Assembly: GCA_910585545.1 (NCBI GenBank)
Contig: CAJUFN010000007.1
Coordinates: 52,935-116,934 of the forward strand
From: an uncultured Lachnospiraceae bacterium
GTDB taxonomy: Bacteria > Bacillota > Clostridia > Lachnospirales > Lachnospiraceae
DNA: 64,000 bases
Direction: 5' to 3'
The translations under genes and the position numbers were made by a program. Below, piece after piece: positions 55,015 to 63,240 of this stretch. The notes under the pieces are model-generated. The model was not told the origin of the DNA and searched no databases. It saw nothing but the letters and a program-made list of their open reading frames with translations. Position 1 is the stretch's first letter. Each line of letters starts with the position of its first letter.

Positions 55015-55372
55015 AATAACAGCAACTCCTTTTTAACCAAAACCGTGGTATTTATTTTCTGCACTTAAAATTGTATCAGCGATTCTCCGAAACAACAAAT
55101 GTGCGATTTTGAGATATTTTAGAGTCGCTGCCATATTCTTTGTTATGACTGGCATCGGGCATACCGTCTATGCCCAGTTCCGAAGCATATTTCGCTATCA
55201 GATTTGCCAGCAGGTCAGCTAAGCCGTTCCACTCATCGTCAATGAGCATATTCCGATACACCCCCTTTATTTCTTTGTCATAGCAAGGCTAATGGCAAGA
55301 GCCTTGTCAACCCTTGCCATTATATTATCGGGCATTGTACCCATATGGTTTTTAAGCCTTTGCTTATCAATC
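54269..55372. repeat. Direct repeat of the recombinase 5' region (partner 49879-50995)
   Basis: About 1.1 kb covering the mazF 3' end, the small gene and recombinase codons 1-247 occurs here and at 49879-50995 in the same orientation. Recombinase parts are nearly identical at DNA level; the small-gene region is more diverged. The two copies bracket the RtcB-like cassette. Confidence 0.85.
55076..55249 (-). CDS. Small element protein (copy 2)
   Basis: 57 aa from the ATG at 55249: MLIDDEWNGLADLLANLIAK, YASELGIDGMPD, ending SQNRTFVVSENR. It lies 17 bp after the mazF stop and before the recombinase start, and is conserved with copy 1. The acidic helical N-terminus suggests a small partner protein. 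It is not a recognised MazE antitoxin, though its position would allow it. Confidence 0.5.
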   Translation of the reverse strand: MLIDDEWNGLADLLANLIAKYASELGIDGMPDASHNKEYGSDSKISQNRTFVVSENR

Positions 55373-55623
55373 GTCCGTATCTGTTCAAGCAGGATAATAG
55401 AATCCCTGTCAAGCCCCTCAACATCTTTTACCTCGGTATGTGTCGGCAGTTTCGCCTTTGTCTGCGTCCTGCCTGTGATTGCCGCAATAATGACTGTCGG
55501 ACTGTGGCTGTTGCCTATATCATTGGAAATGATAAGTACGGGTCTTATTCCGCCCTGTTCTGAACCGACAACGGGATTAAGCTCTGCGTAGAAAATGTCG
55601 CCACGCTTAATAGTTCTGTCCAT
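55267..55623 (-). CDS. MazF/PemK-family mRNA endoribonuclease
   Basis: 118 aa. The family core is intact: RGDIFYAELNPVVGSEQGGIRP, then VLIISND, SPTVIIAAITGR and DSIILLEQIRTIDKQRL. Arg and Thr of the active site (SEQGG-x-RP and AAITG) are present. It would cut single-stranded mRNA at short sites. AGGAGG precedes the ATG. No classical MazE lies upstream. Such genes are usual cargo of this class of serine-recombinase elements. Confidence 0.92.
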   Translation of the reverse strand: MDRTIKRGDIFYAELNPVVGSEQGGIRPVLIISNDIGNSHSPTVIIAAITGRTQTKAKLPTHTEVKDVEGLDRDSIILLEQIRTIDKQRLKNHMGTMPDNIMARVDKALAISLAMTKK

Positions 55624-56210
55624 AGTGTCTGACCTCCTATTTTGATTTAGGCAGGAATACCCTGCCTATGTAACAGCCAGACGCAAGGAAGCATTTAAGG
55701 TCGGGAGAATATAAAACAAACTCTGTTCCATTGACCGCCCTGCATCTGGCTTTATGATAAAAAGCATTTTCTATTTGTCCCCGACACCCCGAAAATGCTG
55801 ATGCGTTACAACGCAAGGGAAGTCACCAAACGGTCAGCAGCGAACTGACGCCACGGGAATTACACCCCAACTGTCGGTCTGACAGAGCCGCCCCCATTGC
55901 CTGCGGCGGACTGGTTACCGCTCGGACTGTGGCTGGACGGGAGTATCATTGTCCTCTTTGTAGGTCTTGGCGGAATCGGGAGCTACCCGATATTTTCAGT
56001 CGGCATTTTTCGCTCACTGCCTTTCGGCGGGTCATGGCGCACCGCTGCACACGCTTACACTTATTACAGCCACAAAGAGAATGTATTTGGTGAATGGATA
56101 TTCGGTTGTCAAAGAGCCGTCCCGTTCCTGCCATAAAGCGAAACAGGTGAAAGGGCTTAAGCCCCTTCACCTGTTTGCTCACTCACCAAAGGCTGCGTGT
56201 AGTGTGAAAT
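55624..56210. other. GC-rich intergenic stretch of the mobile element
   Basis: No convincing gene on either strand; short frames lack ribosome sites and family features. Base composition is clearly richer in G and C than the flanks. Small stems occur, such as GCAGG/CCTGC (about 55651) and CTGTCGG/CTGACAG (about 55879). It could hold a transfer origin, a small RNA or a decayed relaxase region. Confidence 0.4.
56141..56176 (-). terminator. Terminator after the sigma factor gene
   Basis: AAACAGGTGAA and TTCACCTGTTT enclose GGGCTTAAGCCC, a near-perfect 36-bp hairpin with T residues at its end on either strand. It lies 35 bp past the sigma gene stop. Confidence 0.75.
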
Positions 56211-56687
56211 TTAAAAAATCTTAAAATTCTTTTTCAGCTTTTCAACCGCAATATCCACGCTGAATTTTACCGCCCTTTTCGTGCAGCCCTCCAGCTTCGC
56301 AATCTGCTCATAGGTCAGCTCCCCGAAAAAGTACAGCTTCAGCCTGCGCCGCTGCACTTCAGGAAGTTCGGAAACCGCCCTATGTAGCTGCTCGTATTTG
56401 ATACTCTCCGAAACAATATCCTCAATCCGTTCTGCCTTATAAAAAGCTCTGTCATTCAGCGTTTCATCGGTCAGCTCGGAGTGTTCAATGTGCCTGCTCA
56501 CCCTGTTCAGATGGGATATGTCCTCAAACTCAAATCTGTCAAACGTCTGGTACAACATTTCATCAATTTCAATATTCTGCTGCTTTCCACGCCCGTCCTT
56601 AAAAGAGAGGTAATAATGTCCCTCGGTTATCGTCAAAGTGTACGGGTTATACTTGTCCTTTTTTCGGTTTGGATGCTTTTCAAGCAT
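56211..56687 (-). CDS. Element-type sigma-70-like factor
   Basis: About 158 aa from the ATG at 56687 (GGAGG 9 nt upstream). The C-terminal sigma region 4 HTH reads LPEVQRRRLKLYFFGELTYE followed by QIAKLEGCTKRAVKFSVDIA. The N-terminal half (YNPYTLTITEGHYYLSFKD) is the part seen in conjugative-transposon regulators of the Tn916 type. It probably drives element genes. Confidence 0.85.
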   Translation of the reverse strand: MLEKHPNRKKDKYNPYTLTITEGHYYLSFKDGRGKQQNIEIDEMLYQTFDRFEFEDISHLNRVSRHIEHSELTDETLNDRAFYKAERIEDIVSESIKYEQLHRAVSELPEVQRRRLKLYFFGELTYEQIAKLEGCTKRAVKFSVDIAVEKLKKNFKIF

Positions 56688-57117
56688 TGTAATTTCCTCC
56701 AATCAATCTGAATTTTTTTGAAAATCCAGATTGAAAGGCGGAGAACGGCATCCCACGTCAAAAACAGCCCTGCAGCGTGTTCTAACAAAAAACGACAAAA
56801 GAAAAACCGCAAAGGCTGTCACGCCCTCACGGTTTATAGATATTTTGGTTCTTATATGTAGAGATTTGACTTCTACTTCTTGGGTAGAAAGCCCCCTTGC
56901 GCTGACAAGGATTTTTTTAACAGGCTGTCCACCCATCCCCGATATGATATATGTAAATTGAAATTGCTATTTGCAGGCAATAAAAATCCCTCCAAACTAA
57001 AGCAGGTTTGGAAGGACTTTTATTTTTGGCATGGCAAAGCAGCCCACCAAACGCTGTTTTTTTTATTTGGCGGGCTTCCCCTTACCTCTGGCACTATTTA
57101 CAAAATGTGCTTTTGAC
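56688..57117. other. Intergenic region with terminators of the ABC-F gene
   Basis: No gene seen. Two hairpins end the ABC-F transcript on the minus strand: AGCCCGCCAAA/TTTGGTGGGCT (57041-57076) and TCCTTCCAAAC/GTTTGGAGGGA plus TTTTTATT (56985-57015). The rest (56703-56960) may contain an element border, since gene content changes here. Confidence 0.5.
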
Positions 57118-58653
57118 CTATATTTTCTTCTCTATATTTATCACTTTCTGCGTCCACTCACGGTAAAACGCTTCTTCATGTGACACCAATAGCACTGTCC
57201 CCTCAAATTCTTCCAGTGCGGTTTTCAATGATTCTTTTGCCAGTGCATCAAGGTGGTTTGTCGGCTCGTCCATGATAAGGAAATTGCACGGCTTCATCAT
57301 AAGCAGGCACATTTTAACCTTTGCCTGTTCCCCTCCGCTCAAAGTACCGATTTCCTGCATGGCGTGTTTGCTTGAGATGCCGCAGCCCGCAAGACGCTTT
57401 CTCACGTCTTTTATCGTAAGCGATGGGTAAGCATCGGAAACAATCTGAATGGGCGTTTTTTCTATATCCGCCCATGCCAGCTCCTGCTCAAAATACCCAA
57501 TCTTTACCTGCTCCGAAAAACGGAAACTCCCGCTTAATGAGGGTATTTGGCTGATAAGCGTTTTTAGCAGGGTGGATTTGCCGATGCCGTTAAATCCCGT
57601 CATAACAATTTTTTCTCCCCCTTTTATGGAAAAGCTGATGTCTGACAAAACAGGATAGTGGTAGCCAACATCCAGATGTTTTACTCTTAGATGCTCTGTC
57701 GTAGTCAGAGGGAGAGCTTCAAACCGAAAATGCGGCTTGATTTCTTTCTGTTCCAGAGCTTCCATCTTATCCATTCGGTCAAGCTGTTTCTGCCTGCCAC
57801 GAGCCATTTTTGACTTTCTCCCTGCAATATTCCTGCGGATAAATTCTTCCGTCTTTTTGATTGTTTTCTGCTGTGCGGCATACTGTCTGATATAATCCTC
57901 ACGGAGCAGTGCCTTTTTTCTCGTGAACTCTGAATAAGTGCCAAAATATTTTGTAATCTTCTCGTTGTCAATGTCGCATATCCTTGTGGATATTTTCTCT
58001 AAAAAGTCATAGTCATGCGATACTACCAGAAAAGCGTTTGGCAGACTGGAAAGATATTCGGCAAGCCATGTAACGTGTTCTTTGTCCAAAAAGTTTGTCG
58101 GCTCGTCCAAAAGCAAAATATCTGGCTTTTCAAGCAGTAATTTCGCCAGTATGACCTTTGCCCTCTGCCCGCCGCTCATCTGCTCAATCGGTCTGTCTAA
58201 CCCGATTGCAGTTAAGCCCAGACCTGTTGCCACCTGTTCTATCTTTGTGTCAATCAAATAAAACTCCTTACGTTCCAATTCTTCCTGATACCTTGCCGCC
58301 GTGCTTAGCTTCGCCATATCCCCATCCGCAGACTGGCAGTACAGCTCATTCATCCTGTTTTCTATCTCATACAGCCCAGAAAATGCGGATTGCAGGAACT
58401 CCCTCATCGCCACGCTTTTTTCAATTTGGGCGTACTGGTCGAGATACCCTATTTTTGTGTTCGGCTGCCATACTATCCTGCCAGAGTCGGGGATAAGCTG
58501 CTCTGTGCAAATCTTTATGAACGTGCTTTTTCCTGCTCCGTTCTGACCGACAATCCCGATATGCTCCCCTTTGTTCAATGTAAAATCTGCATTTTTAAAC
58601 AGATAATTTTCTCCAAAAGAATGTGTTAATCCCGTAACTTCTAATAAACTCAT
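57118..58653 (-). CDS. ABC-F family ATPase (possible ribosome-protection protein)
   Basis: About 511 aa from the ATG at 58653, which has AGAGG 9 nt upstream. Two ABC domains without membrane segments: Walker A GQNGAGKST near residue 36 and GFNGIGKST near 355; signatures MSGGQRAK and LSGGEQAK; Walker B ILLLDEPTNFLD and LIMDEPTNHLD. The interdomain linker (about 235-300) is Lys/Arg-rich, as in factors that enter the ribosomal E site. The leader peptide and attenuator upstream suit an antibiotic-inducible resistance ABC-F. The drug class cannot be told. Confidence 0.82.
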   Translation of the reverse strand: MSLLEVTGLTHSFGENYLFKNADFTLNKGEHIGIVGQNGAGKSTFIKICTEQLIPDSGRIVWQPNTKIGYLDQYAQIEKSVAMREFLQSAFSGLYEIENRMNELYCQSADGDMAKLSTAARYQEELERKEFYLIDTKIEQVATGLGLTAIGLDRPIEQMSGGQRAKVILAKLLLEKPDILLLDEPTNFLDKEHVTWLAEYLSSLPNAFLVVSHDYDFLEKISTRICDIDNEKITKYFGTYSEFTRKKALLREDYIRQYAAQQKTIKKTEEFIRRNIAGRKSKMARGRQKQLDRMDKMEALEQKEIKPHFRFEALPLTTTEHLRVKHLDVGYHYPVLSDISFSIKGGEKIVMTGFNGIGKSTLLKTLISQIPSLSGSFRFSEQVKIGYFEQELAWADIEKTPIQIVSDAYPSLTIKDVRKRLAGCGISSKHAMQEIGTLSGGEQAKVKMCLLMMKPCNFLIMDEPTNHLDALAKESLKTALEEFEGTVLLVSHEEAFYREWTQKVINIEKKI

Positions 58654-58703
58654 AATCATTGTCCTCTCTTTTTCCTGTCTGATTTTCCAAAATGGGCAAA
58701 AAA

Positions 58704-58823
58704 ATAGCAGAAGTCAGATACTCTTGGTATCATGCCTTCTGCTATATCCGTTCCATCACAAACTGCTTTTAGGAAACAGCCCATATACAACAAAAGGCTA
58801 CGGACAAAACACTGTCCATAGCC
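58704..58823 (-). promoter_or_regulatory. Attenuator hairpins before the ABC-F gene
   Basis: On the minus strand ATAGCAGAAG (58736-58745) pairs with CTTCTGCTAT (58704-58713) around an inner GATAC/GTATC stem and is followed by seven T residues: a strong terminator 50 bp before the ABC-F start. Upstream, GGCTATGGACA/TGTCCGTAGCC (58796-58823) plus TTTTGTTG forms a second one. Confidence 0.78.
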
Positions 58824-58921
58824 TGCTGCACACAAATTTGTACGGGAAAAGAAACAATATATGAAAAAGACATAAAATCCCTCTCATGTACTGCTGCATT
58901 TCCCGATGAAATCCTAACGTG

Positions 58922-59020
58922 TTATATTACGCTATACTCTGTACAATGTTTCATCGGATTTGATTGTACAGAGCTGATTTTCTTTTTAGGCGGAAGTTCG
59001 TTTGTAATGTAAAAACTCAT
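58922..59020 (-). CDS. Leader peptide of the ABC-F gene
   Basis: A 32-codon ORF, MSFYITNELPPKKKISSVQS followed by NPMKHCTEYSVI, with a strong AAAGGAG 8 nt before its ATG. Its 3' part overlaps alternative stems: CTCTGTACAAT/ATTGTACAGAG (58937-58973) and CCGATGAAA/TTTCATCGG (58903-58957), which cannot form together. Ribosome stalling on this ORF would choose between them and free the downstream attenuator. PPKKK is a plausible stall point. Confidence 0.7.
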   Translation of the reverse strand: MSFYITNELPPKKKISSVQSNPMKHCTEYSVI

Positions 59021-59052
59021 GAAACTGTTCTCCTTTAAAATTAGTGCAAATT

Positions 59053-59082
59053 ATTCTAGCATGAAAACCAGCAGTTTGTCAA
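59053..59082 (-). promoter_or_regulatory. Promoter of the leader/ABC-F transcript
   Basis: TTGACA (59077-59082), 18 bp, TAGAAT (59053-59058) with an extended TGC before the -10 box. Confidence 0.75.
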
Positions 59083-59189
59083 ATCCTATTTTTATGAAAT
59101 TTTTAGTTTTTATCTCTCATAATAGGAAATTTTATATCTTATATAAGAGGTATTGCATAATTAAATTAGATGTTACGCTTGTATAAAAA

Positions 59190-59232
59190 CAGAGCCAACA
59201 AACTATGGTTTCCCACACGTTCATTGGCTCTG
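59190..59232 (-). terminator. Terminator after the GNAT gene
   Basis: CAGAGCCAA/TTGGCTCTG arms with a 25-nt loop, followed on the minus strand by TTTTTAT. Confidence 0.7.
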
Positions 59233-59249
59233 CATCTATGTGTCTGGCT

Positions 59250-59744
59250 CTATCCTATATTCTTCTTTAACCGTATTCCCATTGAAAAATACGGCTCACT
59301 TAAATATTCTTCTTTGTCAATGCTGTATCCTCTTTTTTTATAAAAGGAAACCGCATGATGGTTATTTTTAAACGCCCATATTACAATTTCTTTATACCCT
59401 TGTTCCTCCGCCTTTTGCTCGGCAAAATCCATCAGCATTTTCCCAATTCCTTTCCCTTGAAATTGGGAAGCAACATAAATACGCCAGATTTCAAATGCCC
59501 CTGCCATATCTGCATCTGCCGTATCTCCAAAAGACAACATTGCCGACACTCGCTTTTCTTCCTCCCACACATACTCTGACAGTCTGCGGGCGGCAAAATC
59601 TGTCTTTAATCGGCGTGTCCTTGCTGCACATCCATCTGAATTTAGCAGCAGCGGATTGACATATCCAGAATAAACATTTTTCCAGTTCTCATTTACAATG
59701 CCGCATATCGTATCAATGTCCTTTTCCTCTAATGGTCGTATCAT
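59250..59744 (-). CDS. GNAT-family N-acetyltransferase
   Basis: 164 aa. Acetyl-CoA site: IYVASQFQGKGIGKMLMDFA (R/Q-x2-G-x-G/A pattern), with IWAFKNNHHAVSFYKKRGY as motif B. The N-terminal MIRPLEEKDIDTICGIV is usual. The acceptor is unknown. It lies 9 bp after the KTR gene and is the last gene of the KTR-MATE block. Confidence 0.85.
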   Translation of the reverse strand: MIRPLEEKDIDTICGIVNENWKNVYSGYVNPLLLNSDGCAARTRRLKTDFAARRLSEYVWEEEKRVSAMLSFGDTADADMAGAFEIWRIYVASQFQGKGIGKMLMDFAEQKAEEQGYKEIVIWAFKNNHHAVSFYKKRGYSIDKEEYLSEPYFSMGIRLKKNIG

Positions 59745-59753
59745 TTCTTTCTC

Positions 59754-59936
59754 CTAAATATCGTTTTTCCATTCATTCCCAACCACTGTCACATGCAGAT
59801 TTTTCACTTCTATCAATCTTTCCTGCCTGCATTTCGGGCAGTAGAGAGGATAATTTATCAGAATAGTATCCTCCCTGATTCTGCTGCGGGTTTTGCTCCC
59901 GCAGACAGGGCATAATATCCATTCTGTCTGTTTCAA
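59754..59936 (-). CDS. Cysteine-rich KTR-domain zinc-ribbon protein
   Basis: 60 aa with CPVCGSKTRSRIREDT and YCPKCRQ, a four-Cys zinc ribbon with the KTR motif. It is a frequent small passenger of Firmicute conjugative elements. Function is unknown. It sits 19 bp after the MATE gene. Confidence 0.85.
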   Translation of the reverse strand: MKQTEWILCPVCGSKTRSRIREDTILINYPLYCPKCRQERLIEVKNLHVTVVGNEWKNDI

Positions 59937-59955
59937 TTTCCTGCCTGCCTTTCTT

Positions 59956-61296
59956 TCAAAAATAATTGTATTGTTTCCGATGCCTGCATATCAGATATAC
60001 CGTCAGCATAAGCGTGAAAAGTTCCGCAAACGGTACTGCAAGCCATACGCCCGTTACCTCTAAAAATCTCGGCAATACCAAAAGGGACACCGTAATAAAT
60101 CCAAACGTCCGCAGGAAAGATATGGTTGCCGATGCCTTTCCATTCGATAACGCCGTAAATAAAGCGGATGAAAAAATATTGCATCCAGAGAACAGAAAGC
60201 TGAATGAAAAAATGACAAATCCATTCTTTGTAATCTCAAAAACATTCCTATTATCCTCCGCAAATACCTTTGCAATGCTTTCTCCGCCAAACAGGGAAAA
60301 TAAAAATACAAATATGGAAATCCCTGCTATAAAGCTGAAACAAATACGGACGGTCTTTTTTAGCTGTTTTACATTCCCACTCCCATAGTTATAGCTTACG
60401 ACGGGGGCTGTTCCCATAGAAAAGCCAATATAAAGCGTTGTTAAGAGGAACTGCGAATAGATGAGTACCGTAATCGCAGCTACGCCGTCCTCACCCAACA
60501 ATTTCATCATTGTTACATTAAACAAAAATGTAGTTACAGCAGTCGAACACTGGCTTACCATTTCCGACGCACCATTGGAACAGCTTTTCAACAGAACAGA
60601 TGCGTCCATATTAGGCTTGCAAAAATGCAATTCACTTCTTTTCATCAGAAAAAATATTGTACCGATGATTGACGGTATCATATATCCGATGCCTGTCCCA
60701 ATAGCAGCCCCTTTGATTCCCATTTGCAGCAAAACAATAAAAACATAATCAAAAACAATGTTGGCAATCCCCGCCAGAACAGCAAGCACTAAGCCTAATG
60801 TCGGTTTCCCCGCCGTCACAAACAGATTCTGATACAGCACCTGCATCATGTTAAAGGCGGCGAAAATGAGCTGTATCGTCAGATAATCCCTGCAATATGG
60901 GAACAATATTTCACTCGCCCCCAATCCCCAGATGATTTCATCCAAAAAGAGAAGCCCTGCCGCTGTAATCAGCAGACCGATAACCGCCCCTGCCACGACA
61001 ATCAACGTAAAATTGCTTCTGGCTTCCTCTGTGTTTCCATTCCCCATTTTCTTCGCAACAACCGCACTTCCTCCTGTCGCAAGCATCGTCCCCAGACCGA
61101 CAATCAGATTGATGACGGGGCAGACGATATTGATGGACGACAAGGCATTCGTGTCTACAAACCGTGCGACGAAAATCGTGTCTACAATGGTGTATAATCC
61201 CATAAACAGCATCATCACCATGCTTGGGAAAGCAAATCGGATAAGGGATAGGGCGTTAAAGCTCTCTGCTAACGGGTTTTTCTGTGTTTCGGTCAT
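59956..61296 (-). CDS. MATE-family efflux transporter
   Basis: 446 aa from the ATG at 61296 (MTETQKNPLAESFNALSL), preceded by GGAGG; the frame is open 46 codons further but that stretch overlaps the AraC gene. About twelve helices. MATE features: PSMVMMLFMGLYTIVDTIFV, ATGGSAVVAKKMG, and GTAPVVSYNYGSGN. It exports cationic drugs using Na+ or H+. It overlaps the AraC-GNAT gene by 41 bp. A fragmentary homologue lies at 28613-28842. Confidence 0.92.
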   Translation of the reverse strand: MTETQKNPLAESFNALSLIRFAFPSMVMMLFMGLYTIVDTIFVARFVDTNALSSINIVCPVINLIVGLGTMLATGGSAVVAKKMGNGNTEEARSNFTLIVVAGAVIGLLITAAGLLFLDEIIWGLGASEILFPYCRDYLTIQLIFAAFNMMQVLYQNLFVTAGKPTLGLVLAVLAGIANIVFDYVFIVLLQMGIKGAAIGTGIGYMIPSIIGTIFFLMKRSELHFCKPNMDASVLLKSCSNGASEMVSQCSTAVTTFLFNVTMMKLLGEDGVAAITVLIYSQFLLTTLYIGFSMGTAPVVSYNYGSGNVKQLKKTVRICFSFIAGISIFVFLFSLFGGESIAKVFAEDNRNVFEITKNGFVIFSFSFLFSGCNIFSSALFTALSNGKASATISFLRTFGFITVSLLVLPRFLEVTGVWLAVPFAELFTLMLTVYLICRHRKQYNYF

Positions 61297-62143
61297 TCCT
61301 TGTTTCCTCCTTGTTTTTCGGTGGAAGCACGAAACGCTGCGTCGGATAGCCATATTCCACAAGCAGTTCCCGTTCTGCAAATCCAAGACGGCGGTATTCT
61401 TTCCGCCAGCCCGTATCTGCCTTATCGCCAGCACGGTATGTCGTCAACGTAATCTCTTTCCCATAAAGCAACTCGTCTGCCAGCTTATCAAGGAACAGCT
61501 TTGTAATGCCGAGATGCCGATACTGCGGATGGACAGCCAGAAAGTCTATGCTGCCTGTGTCGGGCGAAAATCCCATCACTCCAATAGCCATATCGTCATC
61601 CCGCAATATCAGAGCCTTTTTATCCGCAATATACTGATGCAGGTTTGCGGTGTAATCTCCCTTATCCAGACATGGATAGCCGTCAATCGTGAGGCTTACC
61701 AGTTCCATCCAGTCATCCGCATCTTCGGGCGTGGCAAATTTTATATTGTCTTTTGTCAAATCCATTTTTACAAGCTCCTCTTTCAGATAGATTTCAAGCT
61801 GTAACGGGTAGAAGTTTTCCGTTTCCCGAAATTCCGCAGGGGAAGTCTTATACATCGCCTTAAAAATATCCGTAAATGCCTGCTGGCTTTCATACCCGCT
61901 CATAAGGGCAATCTCAATAATCGGTTTTGCAGAAAACACCAGAAGTTTTGCCGCTTCTGTAAGCTGCCGCCGTTTTGCGTAGTCGTGGATAGTCAAGCCG
62001 ACGGTCTTTGTAAAAATCCGATGCAGATGGTATTTGGAATAGTTCAGTGCCGATGCCACCATATCTAAATCCATCTTTTCATGCAGATGTTCTTCGATAT
62101 AGCGGATAGCCTGTGAAACAATGCGTACTGTCTGACCTTGCAT
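61256..62143 (-). CDS. AraC HTH + GNAT fusion regulator
   Basis: About 295 aa from the ATG at 62143 (AAAGGAGG upstream). The N-terminal AraC HTH (about 5-105) has YSKYHLHRIFTKTVGLTIHD and YESQQAFTDIFKAMYKTSP. The C-terminal half (about 130-270) is a GNAT domain with DFLAVHPQYRHLGITKLFLD. It probably senses a substrate or acetylates it, and activates the overlapping MATE gene. Confidence 0.85.
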   Translation of the reverse strand: MQGQTVRIVSQAIRYIEEHLHEKMDLDMVASALNYSKYHLHRIFTKTVGLTIHDYAKRRQLTEAAKLLVFSAKPIIEIALMSGYESQQAFTDIFKAMYKTSPAEFRETENFYPLQLEIYLKEELVKMDLTKDNIKFATPEDADDWMELVSLTIDGYPCLDKGDYTANLHQYIADKKALILRDDDMAIGVMGFSPDTGSIDFLAVHPQYRHLGITKLFLDKLADELLYGKEITLTTYRAGDKADTGWRKEYRRLGFAERELLVEYGYPTQRFVLPPKNKEETRNDRNTEKPVSREL

Positions 62144-62329
62144 TTTGCGACCTCCTTTCCTCGTTTTCACCCACATTTTTTAAACATTACGAAATGTCAA
62201 AGCGGGGGTTCAATGAAATATTGTAGCACAAGGAGTTTTCTATCTTTTCATCATTCTTGCTATGTTTTCGACATTTGCTTGCTATTCTTACCATTGCCTT
62301 TCATTGTTAGTCTTGTCATAGCACTTAAT

Positions 62330-63052
62330 TCACCTTTCCTTTAAAATTACATTTTTACAGCCTATTTCTTTCCTTATCCACTCCCGCATAACATCCAACT
62401 GATGCTCAGTGTGAAACCAATGCTCACAATTCTCGGCAACAGTAAGATTGCAGCCAAATTTTTGTGTGAATTGTTCTACAAGGCAACGGTCAATCAGATT
62501 GTCATTTTCCCCATACAATATTTTAGTTGGAAAATCCCATTGTCTAATTGGATGCTCTAATACATATTTCCAATATTCCCATGAAAGCGTCTGCCCGAAG
62601 TCCGTTGTAATCAGACGCTGTTCTTCTAACTGGGTTTGTGATACACCTGCCCATTCCATCATCCTTGACATGAGTTCTTTCATGTACAGAACAGGAGAAA
62701 CAAACAGACAGTTTTTTATTGGCTCACTCCCAAAGCTCAACATACTGAACCATGCGCCGATACTGCTCGCATATAAAGAAATCTGCTTCCACCTACCTTT
62801 GGCAAAATCCATAATCCCAGATAACTCTGGCACAATACTCCAAGGCTCAAATTCTACTGCTCCATTTACCCGCTCTCCATGTTTTGGCAAATCTACGCTA
62901 AGAACCTGCCAGCCAAAACAGCAAGCCACATCTGCGAATACTGCCGCTTCTTCTTTACATCCTCCCTGACCATGTACATAAAAATACAGCCTTCTTGATG
63001 GAACACCCCAAAGAACAGCAGGTATCCCATTTATTTCAAGTTCCTTTTTCAT
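62330..63052 (-). CDS. Alpha/beta hydrolase
   Basis: 240 aa. The oxyanion-hole strand YFYVHGQGGCKEE is followed by the nucleophile Ser97 in ASSIGA, the acid in YGENDNLID and the His in CEHWFHTE. It is likely an esterase or peptidase-like hydrolase. Its promoter (TTGACA 63144-63149, 17 bp, TAAAAT 63121-63126) is followed by a TetR-type operator, so it is probably repressed by the divergent TetR protein. Confidence 0.85.
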   Translation of the reverse strand: MKKELEINGIPAVLWGVPSRRLYFYVHGQGGCKEEAAVFADVACCFGWQVLSVDLPKHGERVNGAVEFEPWSIVPELSGIMDFAKGRWKQISLYASSIGAWFSMLSFGSEPIKNCLFVSPVLYMKELMSRMMEWAGVSQTQLEEQRLITTDFGQTLSWEYWKYVLEHPIRQWDFPTKILYGENDNLIDRCLVEQFTQKFGCNLTVAENCEHWFHTEHQLDVMREWIRKEIGCKNVILKER

Positions 63053-63105
63053 ATTCTCTACCTTATTCTTTCGACTTTTGCGATACTATCAAAAATAGTT
63101 TAAAC

Positions 63106-63208
63106 ACTAATATCATTAGTATTTTATCCGATAATCCTCTTATTGTCAATGACTAATGGCAGAAAATCTAATAATAATATTGACTTTGCTAATTACATTA
63201 GTTAAAAT
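63106..63208. promoter_or_regulatory. Divergent promoters with paired TetR operators
   Basis: ACTAAT-ATC-ATTAGT (63106-63120) lies just after the hydrolase -10 box; GCTAAT-TAC-ATTAGT (63188-63202) fills the spacer of the tetR promoter (TTGACT 63180-63185, TAAAAT 63203-63208). The same palindrome in both promoters fits repression by TetR of itself and of the hydrolase. Confidence 0.75.
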
Positions 63209-63240
63209 AATTAGAAAATATCTTTGCGAGAGGTAAACTT

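Noticed and set aside
55897..56136. 79-codon plus-strand frame in the GC-rich block
   Set aside because: No ribosome site, no recognisable domain, and open frames arise easily in GC-rich sequence.
60932..61804. 290-codon plus-strand frame
   Set aside because: Opposite the MATE and AraC-GNAT genes, which have clear families and ribosome sites; this frame has neither.
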